DNA from: Marinifaba aquimaris
Lineage (GTDB): Bacteria > Pseudomonadota > Gammaproteobacteria > Enterobacterales > Alteromonadaceae
Reading direction: 5' to 3'
NCBI RefSeq assembly: GCF_013328345.1
Contig: NZ_JABULX010000026.1
Coordinates: 1 to 57,535, forward strand
DNA: 57,535 bases
In this document: positions 28,081 through 35,639 of the stretch, piece by piece
Numbering within the stretch: position 1 is the stretch's first letter
Layout of the letters: every line of letters starts with the position of its first letter
Translations under genes and position numbers: made by a program
The notes under the pieces: model-generated
What the model saw: only the letters and a program-made list of their open reading frames with translations
Told to the model about the DNA's origin: nothing
The model's database searches: none

Positions 28081-29201
28081 TTGATGATCTCACTAATCGC
28101 ATTGTTAGCTTTTGGATTAAAAGTAATTGGGTCTTGTTTAAGTAGGGTTAGGGCTGTGCTGGCTATTTGGCTTTGATAAAAGTCTTTTTCGGCCTTTAAT
28201 AAACCTATATTTTTAATGTCTGGCCCTATGGCGGCCATCCAAATATGCTCGGCACCGACGACGCCATTGGCAAAGTCTTTTTTTAACGCTTTCATATAAC
28301 GCTGTACAGCTTGATTGCTAGCGTGGTGTTGCCAGTCTTTTAGGGTATTACCTCGACCGTGATCGGTAACAATTAATAAATTGGTATTGTTTTTATATTC
28401 GGGCATTTGCTGTAATTGTTGCCATAAATCGGCAATGTATTGATCCGTTCTTAATGCCGCTTCTAGGTATAAATCGTATCGACCGTCGTGTGCAAAATCA
28501 TCGGTTTCACCAAAAGCAATGGTTAACACCTCTGGCTTGATATTTAATAAATAGTCTTTGGCGAAGCGGTAGGTAAAACTATCTAGGCGGACATTATGCC
28601 AAGGACTTGGGATCTCGCTTTGCAATTGATTGAGCAATGTTATTTGTGCTGATTGGGGTTGATGGCTCGCACTGGCAAAGCCGGCATTAATATGAAGCTG
28701 ACTGCGCGGTTGATTCAAAATATAAGGGAAGACATCCCAACTACCAAAAAATCCAATTTTGTTCTGGTACTTTGGTTGATGATTGAGCCATTCTAAAAAG
28801 CTGATTTCAGGGTTGTAACGCTTAGCATTACTATCGAGTTTAGGGTTGGTGACACCCGTGAATATCTCACTGTAACCTGGGTAAGAAAAAGCCCACTGGT
28901 TTTGCACCTGCATTGTTGAATCTTGATTTCTATCGCCAATTAACACACCTTGCTCGGCGATGGTTTGCCATAAAAATGGCATTAAAGCCTGTCTTCTTTG
29001 GCTTTCATCGCCCTTTAATAACTGAGCTTGTTGCAAATGCGGGCTAATGTTTCGATTATGCGCCATCGCTAGGTCGGCACCATTAAATACTTCTTGCCAA
29101 CGCAAGCCATCTATAGTGATTAAGACCAGCTTTCTATCTTTTGCGTGTAGATTTATTGAAACGAATAAAAGGCTGGTTAACAGCAGGTAGACGATTTTCA
29201 T
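28077..29201 (-). CDS. Secreted alkaline-phosphatase-superfamily phosphodiesterase
   Basis: A 374-residue protein with a signal peptide (MKIVYLLLTSLLFVSINLHA). It has the metal-ligand pattern of the type I phosphodiesterase/nucleotide pyrophosphatase and sulfatase superfamily. First metal Asp in LITIDGLRWQEVF; likely nucleophile Ser/Thr in SYPGYSEIFTG; Asp and His in GETDDFAHDGRYD; Asp-His in IVTDHGRGN. The substrate cannot be read from the sequence. It is coupled to the PhoD-like gene and separated from the receptor gene by a terminator-like hairpin, so it may be partly independent of it. Confidence 0.82.
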   Translation of the reverse strand: MKIVYLLLTSLLFVSINLHAKDRKLVLITIDGLRWQEVFNGADLAMAHNRNISPHLQQAQLLKGDESQRRQALMPFLWQTIAEQGVLIGDRNQDSTMQVQNQWAFSYPGYSEIFTGVTNPKLDSNAKRYNPEISFLEWLNHQPKYQNKIGFFGSWDVFPYILNQPRSQLHINAGFASASHQPQSAQITLLNQLQSEIPSPWHNVRLDSFTYRFAKDYLLNIKPEVLTIAFGETDDFAHDGRYDLYLEAALRTDQYIADLWQQLQQMPEYKNNTNLLIVTDHGRGNTLKDWQHHASNQAVQRYMKALKKDFANGVVGAEHIWMAAIGPDIKNIGLLKAEKDFYQSQIASTALTLLKQDPITFNPKANNAISEIIK

Positions 29202-29242
29202 AACTAAGGTGCTATTTTTTAGTTTAAAAAGAGAAATTAAAC

Positions 29243-29275
29243 AAAAAAACCAGCACGCAAAGCGTACTGGTTTTA
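29243..29275 (-). terminator. Terminator or attenuator after the TonB receptor gene
   Basis: On the minus strand AAACCAGTACGC pairs with GCGTGCTGGTTT around a TTT loop, then T7. It sits in the 96-base gap between receptor and phosphodiesterase genes. Confidence 0.8.
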
Positions 29276-29297
29276 CTTGCTGAGGCTCATTACAAAC

Positions 29298-31625
29298 TTA
29301 GAAGCTTGCCGTGAGATTAATGGCTGCCGTTCGAGGTGCGCCAATCCAGCCACCCCAACCGCCAGCTACGCCACCGATATAACTTTCATCATTTAAGTTA
29401 TTTACAGTCGCTTTAAGTTGAACATCTTTTAAGTCACCAAACTGACCTAAGTTAACACCTGCGTAAAAATCTAATACTGTGTATGCATCAATTCTTTGCG
29501 TGTTTTGTGGGTCCATCCAGCGCTCGCCTACATTTTTAGCCGATAGGCCCGCTAAATATTTGTCGTTGTTGTAGTCGATAGATAACACCATCATATCTTC
29601 TACCGAGCCAAATACCGTATTACCTTTTGGATAATCTGACGTGCCATCAACATATTCAGATTCATTATCTGTATATGATGCATATAACGACCAGCTATCA
29701 GCAAAGTAGTAAGTAACAGCGGCTTCAATACCACTTGATTCAATACCACCCACGTTGATGTAGCTGCCGTTGGTACCAAGAATATAATCAGGGCCATCTG
29801 GTGATTCAGGTGAAATAAACGTGATGCGGTTTTCAAAATCGATATCGTAGAAAGTCACACTCGCATTGATACGATCACTTGCGTAACGCAAACCAAAGTC
29901 TAAGTTGTCGGCTGTTTCTGGCTCAATATCAGTTAATGCTGAACCATCGGCTTCTAATACGCTGTCTTTGATGGCTGCAAAGTTTTCTGCAAAGCCGGCA
30001 AATACTTCTAAACCTTCAACGGGGAGCTGAGCGACAAAACCTGCTGACAATAAAGTGTCTGAATCTGAATTTAAGCTAGTTTTAGTACCCGTGAAAATAT
30101 CCGTGCTTTCTAAATCAACCATGAACTTTTTCACCCCTAAACGCGCAGTGATAAAGCGCCACTCAATGGTGTCTTCTAAATACACCATAGTGGTCTCGAC
30201 AGGGAACTCTTTAGAGTATTGAACCCAGTAAGGGTTATGATCAAAGTAGTAGCCCGTTTTTGAATCGATAATTTTGTGCCAATCACGGTGTTCTTTGCGC
30301 TCGTAATCTTCATACCAAAGGCCACCGCGTAATGAGTTCATGGCCTCACCTATTTGCGCATTCCAGTTAAAATCTAAATTTAAACCGAAGCGTTCTTTGC
30401 TGTAATGCGTGTGTCGGTATGAGCCAACAGGTATTGCGCCGTCGTCATAGCAGAGTGGATCAAACTCTGCTCCTGCACCACCATAAGGGAACGTAATAGA
30501 ACTTTCACAACCTGCATTAGGCGCAAGGGCTACGCCGTTGGCATTGACAAAGTGAATTTGACCTATCGCGCTACCACCCATTGTAGACGATGTACCAGTG
30601 ACTTCTGAATGCGGGTTACCTGTACCATCGTCGACAATATCTACGATATAAGGTGGTACCCAGTCACCACGACCTTCATTATCGTGATAATAAATATTGG
30701 ATGTGAAATCGACCTCACCAATAGAGAGGTCGGCTTTCAAATAAGCAAAATAGTTTTCGCGTAATGTTGACCAACCTTTACGATAAAGTTGATCTACATA
30801 AGGAGTACCAGTCCAAGTTTCAGTTAGTCTGTCCCACTCTGGGTTCTGTTCAAACTCAGTTAAGCTAATACGCTGGTAATTATCTTCGTGTGTATCATCA
30901 TAAGAGAAGTAACCTTCTAAACGCACTTGTTCAATTTGGCTGATCACTTTAGAAGCAACGTGAAACTTATCATTGTCTGCCGATTGATTAACCCAGTCGC
31001 TCGTTTCAGTGTTCGATACACTCACCCAAGCATAAGTATCAGTTAAAAACTCACCGGTATCGTAACGCACATATTGTTTGCGTGAATCAAAATCACCTGC
31101 TGATAAGCTTACTGTTACTGACGCTTCTTTTGCTGGGTCAATCGTGGTGAAATTTAATGTACCACCTAATGCTTCGTTTGAGCGAGAAGCGATATCAGCC
31201 GTACCTTGAGATACTTCAATTGTTTGTAAGTTCTCTGTGTCGATATAACGGTTAGCTTTTGCGCCACCACCATAGTTTGAATTGCCGTTAGCAATACCAT
31301 CAATTGTGATACCAATTTGTTGTTCGTCTAAGCTCAACTGAAAGCCGCGCATTGAAACCGTTGTTGACCAATCGTCGGCACCAAATGTATCGCCTTCATT
31401 AACTAATACGCCTGGTACGTTATCAATAATGGCTAAAACACTGGTCATATTTGATTGTTGCTGCTTCATCTCTTCGCTAGTCATATTGTTAGCGTAAGAC
31501 ACACTTTTGCCTTGAACTACGATCTCTTCCATTGCTTTGTCTTCATCAGCAAAGCTTGGCGCGCTGATAATGGCGGTGATCGCAATCGCTAATGCAGAGC
31601 GATTGAAAGGGTGAGGGAATGTCAT
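29298..31625 (-). CDS. TonB-dependent outer-membrane receptor
   Basis: A 775-residue receptor. It has a signal peptide (residues about 1-26, ending SAPSFA) and a TonB box-like EEIVVQG just after it. The plug domain shows VLAIIDNVPGVLVNEGD, TVSMRGFQL and RSNEALGGTLNF. A long beta-barrel ends in the outer-membrane signature AAINLTASF with a C-terminal Phe. The cargo is unknown. The two downstream secreted phosphatases and the Pho-box-like repeats upstream suggest a phosphorus-containing substrate rather than a siderophore (inference). Confidence 0.92.
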   Translation of the reverse strand: MTFPHPFNRSALAIAITAIISAPSFADEDKAMEEIVVQGKSVSYANNMTSEEMKQQQSNMTSVLAIIDNVPGVLVNEGDTFGADDWSTTVSMRGFQLSLDEQQIGITIDGIANGNSNYGGGAKANRYIDTENLQTIEVSQGTADIASRSNEALGGTLNFTTIDPAKEASVTVSLSAGDFDSRKQYVRYDTGEFLTDTYAWVSVSNTETSDWVNQSADNDKFHVASKVISQIEQVRLEGYFSYDDTHEDNYQRISLTEFEQNPEWDRLTETWTGTPYVDQLYRKGWSTLRENYFAYLKADLSIGEVDFTSNIYYHDNEGRGDWVPPYIVDIVDDGTGNPHSEVTGTSSTMGGSAIGQIHFVNANGVALAPNAGCESSITFPYGGAGAEFDPLCYDDGAIPVGSYRHTHYSKERFGLNLDFNWNAQIGEAMNSLRGGLWYEDYERKEHRDWHKIIDSKTGYYFDHNPYWVQYSKEFPVETTMVYLEDTIEWRFITARLGVKKFMVDLESTDIFTGTKTSLNSDSDTLLSAGFVAQLPVEGLEVFAGFAENFAAIKDSVLEADGSALTDIEPETADNLDFGLRYASDRINASVTFYDIDFENRITFISPESPDGPDYILGTNGSYINVGGIESSGIEAAVTYYFADSWSLYASYTDNESEYVDGTSDYPKGNTVFGSVEDMMVLSIDYNNDKYLAGLSAKNVGERWMDPQNTQRIDAYTVLDFYAGVNLGQFGDLKDVQLKATVNNLNDESYIGGVAGGWGGWIGAPRTAAINLTASF

Positions 31626-31709
31626 TTGTTAGCTCCGATTATTTTTATTGTTCCTAACTGGCTGTTAGGTTTCTTGAATTTAAATCGGCGCTTATCTTGA
31701 TGGGTTAAA

Positions 31710-31749
31710 AATACAAGTCAGTGACGTCAGGGTTACAAACTAGTAACAG
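31710..31749 (-). promoter_or_regulatory. Pho-box-like tandem repeats upstream of the TonB receptor
   Basis: On the minus strand CTGTTACTAGTTTGTAAC (31749-31732) has two 7-base units four bases apart, the architecture of the PhoB site CTGTCAT-N4-CTGTCAT. Continuing at 11-base steps come ACGTCAC and TTGTATT. Matches are partial. The same bases also hold GTTAC-N6-GTAAC, an inverted repeat, so another regulator is possible. Confidence 0.4.
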
Positions 31750-31818
31750 TTTAAAGTCATAAAAGTGACTGATTTTTAACAATTTTATGAAGTGGTTATC
31801 ATTCAGCAGGGCGGTGTA

Positions 31819-32256
31819 CTAACACCAGGGCTTTTTCTTACCACCTGTATAAGGGTAACCTAAGTTTGCTTTTATCAGTAAATCAGCCAGGTTTTGACCA
31901 TCAACCATGACATCGGCTGCAATTCGAAAGTACTTGCCGCGTTGAACGTTCACGAGTTTGATTTGTTCAGCATTGCGCAATTGATTAACGGTAAATTGTT
32001 TTGCTTTTCTGGCAAGCTGCTTTTCGCGTTTACACTTACCACGAATTTCTGGGGTATCGACCCCGTTAACCCTAATAGGGATATTTTCACCGACCAAAGC
32101 TGGGTAGTCTTTTAGGTTAACGCGAAACGTATCACCATCGTAAATACTTAAAACCTGATCAACATTAATGGTTTGGTACGTTTTAGCAAAAAGTGGAGCA
32201 CTGAAACAAAGGCAAGATAGAGTAAAAGCAGAAATAACGCGGAACAAACAACACAA
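31819..32256 (-). CDS. Secreted thermonuclease-like (SNase) protein
   Basis: A 145-residue staphylococcal-nuclease-family protein with a signal peptide (VISAFTLSCLCFSAPLFA). The catalytic region is visible in YDGDTFRVNL, IPIRVNGVDTPEIRG (Arg and Asp), and KCKREKQLARKAKQF. It ends in LGYPYTGGKKKPWC; the family usually has YxGGKR there. The start appears to be TTG 32256 behind TTAGGT; no ATG precedes the signal peptide. It probably degrades nucleic acids in the periplasm or outside the cell, which also fits phosphorus scavenging next to the phosphatase cluster. Confidence 0.82.
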   Translation of the reverse strand: MCCLFRVISAFTLSCLCFSAPLFAKTYQTINVDQVLSIYDGDTFRVNLKDYPALVGENIPIRVNGVDTPEIRGKCKREKQLARKAKQFTVNQLRNAEQIKLVNVQRGKYFRIAADVMVDGQNLADLLIKANLGYPYTGGKKKPWC

Positions 32257-32341
32257 CCTAAGATGTTTAATAAAGCGCTAGTTTAAATGAAGTGTGCAAG
32301 GTAGGGAAGTGGCTTTAGGCTTTTTTACTTTAAATCAAGAG

Positions 32342-32370
32342 TTGGCTAGCTGAAAAAAGCAGCTAGCCAA
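32342..32370. repeat. Perfect hairpin between the 73-residue gene and the nuclease gene
   Basis: TTGGCTAGCTG (32342-32352) and CAGCTAGCCAA (32360-32370) are perfect 11-base arms with loop AAAAAAG. No T-run follows the stem on either strand. It ends the small Fur-controlled gene on the minus strand. Confidence 0.7.
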
Positions 32371-32383
32371 GGTGGTTCTTCAA

Positions 32384-32605
32384 TTATTTATTTTCAGTTT
32401 GCTGTGCCTGTTTAAACCAAGCGAGTGTTTGTTCAAGCTGCGCCTGTCCATAACTTTTAACATACTGTTGGGTGTAATGGTCTGCATTGTTATTAAGCGC
32501 TTCAATGCGTGAAGCAATATACTCGGGCGTTAATTTTAAACCGCACTCAACAGTAATGCAGTGGCGCCACTCATCATAATTAGTCGGAATTAGAGACTGT
32601 TTCAT
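32384..32605 (-). CDS. Conserved 73-residue protein under a Fur box
   Basis: A small, soluble protein that starts MKQSLIPTNYDEWRHCITVE and has CGLKLTPEYIASRIEALNN and LAWFKQAQ. I recognise it as a conserved hypothetical seen in other gammaproteobacteria but know no function. It has an ideal ribosome site (AAAGGACG) and an almost perfect Fur box 15 bases upstream of its start, so it should be strongly expressed only in low iron. Two Cys-poor helices are predicted by eye; no metal-binding motif is obvious. Confidence 0.75.
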   Translation of the reverse strand: MKQSLIPTNYDEWRHCITVECGLKLTPEYIASRIEALNNNADHYTQQYVKSYGQAQLEQTLAWFKQAQQTENK

Positions 32606-32619
32606 ATTTACGTCCTTTT

Positions 32620-32638
32620 AATAATGATTATCATTATC
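32620..32638 (-). promoter_or_regulatory. Fur box
   Basis: On the minus strand GATAATGATAATCATTATT matches the 19-base Fur consensus GATAATGATAATCATTATC at 18 of 19 positions. It lies just upstream of the 73-residue gene and downstream of no other start on this strand. Confidence 0.9.
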
Positions 32639-32904
32639 GATTGTAGCATTTAAAACTAGATTAGCGACTACAAAGTAGCGCTCTTTTTCACCCAAAGTCG
32701 CAGGCTTGTTACAGCAACATAGAATGGCTTAATAATAACAAAATGCGTTAACTTAAAAGGTAAGTTGACTTGGCTCTGAATGGCGTTATTTTTCCCCTAG
32801 TGAGCCTTTTAAAAAAGTATTGCGCTGTCATGTCAACCAAACAGCATAATAAACGTTATACCTTATACTAGACTTATAGTCGCCACCTATAGTTAGAGGT
32901 TTAA

Positions 32905-33990
32905 ATGAAGTTGTCTAATGCAAGTAAATTTTTTTTATTGTTTAGTTTATTTTTACTATTAACAGGTTGCGGGGGCGGAGGTAACAACTCTAATAATTCG
33001 ACACCTTCTTCATCTGACTCCGAATCAATTGAAGCCAATCCGGCAGTAAAAGCGCAATCTACTTACTTTACATTTGTAGATGAAGATATTACATACGCAG
33101 AGGGTTTAAGCCTTGGCAACTCAAGCAGCACTCCAATTGCAATACCGCTTAAATTAGACGTTTATTACCCTAGTAATGATTTGACTGATAGGCCTGTATT
33201 TATGTTTATCCATGGTGGTGGCTTTGTTGGAGGGACAAAGAGTAGCCCCAATATTGTAGATATGGCTGGTTACTTTGCTTCGAGGGGATGGGTTTTTGTT
33301 TCGATAGATTACAGAACCACAGAAGACATAATTACGATAGAAGGAATGCCTCAAGAAGAGCTACTGTCGTTTTATAGCGGTATTGCTCCTCAAGAATGGA
33401 TTGAGTACACCTTGCAAGGAGCAGTAACTATCAAACAGTTTGAACAAAGCATTGCAATGTATATGGCACAAAGAGATTCAAAAGCGGCCCTTCGATGGAT
33501 TGTTGCTAACTCTCAAACCTATGGCATTAACCCTGATTTTATTACTGTTGGCGGGGCCTCAGCAGGTGCTATCACAACGATTGCATTGGGAATTTCTGAT
33601 CAAGAAGATTTTAGAGATGAAATTTCTATTGCCGATGATCCAACACTTTCAACGACGAATTTAGACGCACTCTATAACGTAAAAAGTATGATTTATTTTT
33701 GGGGTTCCAATATAAAATTAGACATTTTTGAAGCGGTTTATGGGTTATATCAATATGACAGTAATGATCCTGAGTTATTTATGGCACATGGTGATCAATA
33801 TGATCCAGTTACCCCATATGAGGAAGCTCTAGAGCTGCAGGAAATATATAACTCTCTTGGCATATATAGCAAGCTGGCTACCCTTGAAGGTGAGGGACAC
33901 GGTGCATGGTCTGCAACCATAAATGGCAAAGGTCTGTCTGAAATGTCATTTGACTTCATTGTTGAAAGACAAAGTTTAACTGTTGACTAG
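32905..33990 (+). CDS. Lipoprotein alpha/beta-hydrolase (carboxylesterase type)
   Basis: A 361-residue protein with a lipoprotein signal (FLLLTGCGGGG; Cys at about 22) and a Ser/Asn/Gly linker. The alpha/beta-hydrolase domain has the oxyanion-hole motif FIHGGGFVGG, nucleophile Ser in VGGASAGAI, and the likely catalytic His in EGEGHGAWS. It is probably anchored in the outer membrane, periplasmic or surface-exposed. The substrate is unknown. It stands alone, just outside the left edge of the tRNA-Ile island; its 5' flank (32639-32904) shows no other gene. Confidence 0.85.
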   Translation: MKLSNASKFFLLFSLFLLLTGCGGGGNNSNNSTPSSSDSESIEANPAVKAQSTYFTFVDEDITYAEGLSLGNSSSTPIAIPLKLDVYYPSNDLTDRPVFMFIHGGGFVGGTKSSPNIVDMAGYFASRGWVFVSIDYRTTEDIITIEGMPQEELLSFYSGIAPQEWIEYTLQGAVTIKQFEQSIAMYMAQRDSKAALRWIVANSQTYGINPDFITVGGASAGAITTIALGISDQEDFRDEISIADDPTLSTTNLDALYNVKSMIYFWGSNIKLDIFEAVYGLYQYDSNDPELFMAHGDQYDPVTPYEEALELQEIYNSLGIYSKLATLEGEGHGAWSATINGKGLSEMSFDFIVERQSLTVD

Positions 33991-34086
33991 TTTACAAGCT
34001 AAGCTTGAAATCTTTTGAGATTATTATCTGCTTTTTATCTCGAGCGTCATTTTCGCTAGGAAAAAGAAATCAATATGCAAAGACTT

Positions 34087-34134
34087 GTTTAAAATGGTGG
34101 CCCCTCCCAGACTTGAGCTGGAGACTTACCGATT
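34087..34134. other. Left attachment site: imperfect copy of the tRNA-Ile2 3' half
   Basis: These 48 bases match 43795-43842, which covers the 3' part of the intact tRNA-Ile2 gene and its flank. The first 27 (34087-34113) are identical and the rest differ at three positions. Beyond 34134 the match stops, so no complete tRNA is encoded. This is the footprint left by an integrative element that inserted into the tRNA 3' end. Confidence 0.88.
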
Positions 34135-34146
34135 GAAGATGGGCGG

Positions 34147-34883
34147 GTGAATGATACCGAAATATCAGGCTTTCATGCTCGTATCACACCTAAGGGGAAA
34201 ATCACCTATTACCTGTACTATAGACACTTCGGAAAGCAGGTTAATTTTAAGCTTGGATCGCATGGTTCAATTACTCCTGCTCAAGCTCGCGACATGGCAA
34301 AAGCGAAAGCGGGTGAAGTTGCCAAAAAATTAAAGACGAAAGAGAGAACGGAAACTTATTTCGACAGCAAAGAAATTACCCTTTATTGCCTGACTTAAGA
34401 TATTTTACCTTTGCTGATTACCTTGAGCCTTTAATTGTTCTGGCAATGAATACAGGGATGCGCCGTGGTGAGCTACTCAACTTAAAGTGGGAACACGTCG
34501 ACTTAACCCAAAAGTATCTAACGGTTGTTGCAGGTAATGCAAAATCAGGTAAAGGACGTCACATACCGTTAAACAATGAAGCCTTCACAACATTGCAAAG
34601 CTGGGCTGAGGATTTTGGTGCGATTGGCTATGTCTTTAAAGGCAAAGAAGATGCGCCTTTAACGGATATTAGCAAAGCATGGCAAAACTTACTGAAAAAC
34701 ACTGAGATCAGCGATTTTAGATTTCATGACTTAAGACATCACTTTGCCAGTAAGCTAGTAATGGCAGGCGCAGACTTAAATACAGTAAGAGAATTGATGG
34801 GGCATAGCGACCTTAAAATGACACTACGCTACGCCCACTTAGCCCCAGAGCATAAAGCGATGGCGGTTAATTTGATTGGTTAG
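34147..34883 (+). pseudogene. Tyrosine integrase, internally deleted and frameshifted
   Basis: 34147-34398 (GTG start) encodes the N-terminal arm-binding domain of a P4-type integrase (EISGFHARITPKGKITYYL, LGSHGSITPAQARDMA). From about 34338 another frame continues with RENGNLFRQQRNYPLLPDLR and then the catalytic domain: Arg in NTGMRRGELLNL, HDLRHHFASKLV, GHSDLKMTLRYAHLAPEHK with the His and Tyr. The roughly 100-residue core-binding domain between them is missing and the frames do not match, so the enzyme cannot be made. It lies immediately next to the left attachment site, the normal place for such a gene. Confidence 0.88.
34426..34883 (+). repeat. Direct repeat (integrase catalytic domain), copy 1
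   Basis: The catalytic-domain region is repeated at 35113-35570 with an offset of exactly 687 bases and a low level of substitutions. Confidence 0.9.
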
Positions 34884-35041
34884 CTGTCAATGCATTGAAA
34901 ACAGCTGCATCGGTTTTTAGATGTGATTGTTAAATTAAATTTGATCCTATAGTCAATGTGTAACGTTATTAATGATGAAGGGTCGAATTATTGTTTTACA
35001 ACCTTTGTAGCTTATCTGCTACCCCCTTCACCAAGAAACAG

Positions 35042-35069
35042 AAAAGCGCACTTTTACAGTGCGCTTTTT
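35042..35069 (+). terminator. Terminator between the integrase remnants
   Basis: AAAAGCGCAC and GTGCGCTTTT form a perfect 10-base stem with a seven-base loop, followed by T. The rest of the gap 34884-35112 shows no gene. Confidence 0.8.
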
Positions 35070-35112
35070 GTTTCAAACCTACCTTTCTACACGAAATATG
35101 CTTATTTATATT

Positions 35113-35570
35113 AGCCTGAAATTATTTTGGCAATGAATACAGGGATTCGCCGTATTTAGCTACTCAATTTAAAATGTGAACATGTCGATTTAACCCAAAA
35201 GTACTTAACGGTCGTTGCAGGAAATGCAAAATCAGGTAAAGGACGTCACATACCGCTAAACAATGAAGCCTTAACAACATTGCAAAGCTGGGCCGATGAT
35301 TTTGGTACGATTGGCTATGTGTTTAAAGGCAAAGAGGATGCGCCTTTAACGGATATTAGTAAAGCATGGCAAAACTTACTGAAAAATACTGAGATCACCG
35401 ATTTTAGGTTTCATGATTTAAGACACCATTTTGCCAGTAAGTTAGTGATGGCAGGTGCAGACTTAAATACAGTAAGAGAACTGATGGGGCATAGCGATCT
35501 GAAAATGACATTACGCTACGCTCACTTAGCCCCAGAGCATAAAGCGATGGCGGTTAGTTTTATTGGGTAA
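35113..35570 (+). pseudogene. Second tyrosine-integrase catalytic-domain remnant
   Basis: A copy of the integrase C-terminus. It begins abruptly at AGCCT and has an in-frame TAG where copy 1 has GAG (CGTATTTAG versus CGTGGTGAG, in the NTGxRRGE motif). It then runs open to the end with the same HDLRHHFAS and GHSDLKMTLRYAHLAP motifs. It has no N-terminal or core-binding domain. It may be the residue of a second, related element that inserted at the same tRNA, or a local duplication. Confidence 0.87.
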
Positions 35571-35639
35571 GTTATATACGCTTTAAATATATAAAAACAT
35601 TGATAATATGTGTTTAAAATTATGATAAATGGATTTTGA

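Noticed and set aside
34087-34163. A second tRNA-Ile2 gene at the left island end
   Set aside because: Only the 3' half matches. Beyond 34134 the anticodon arm and 5' half are gone, so it cannot fold as a tRNA; it is an attachment-site remnant.
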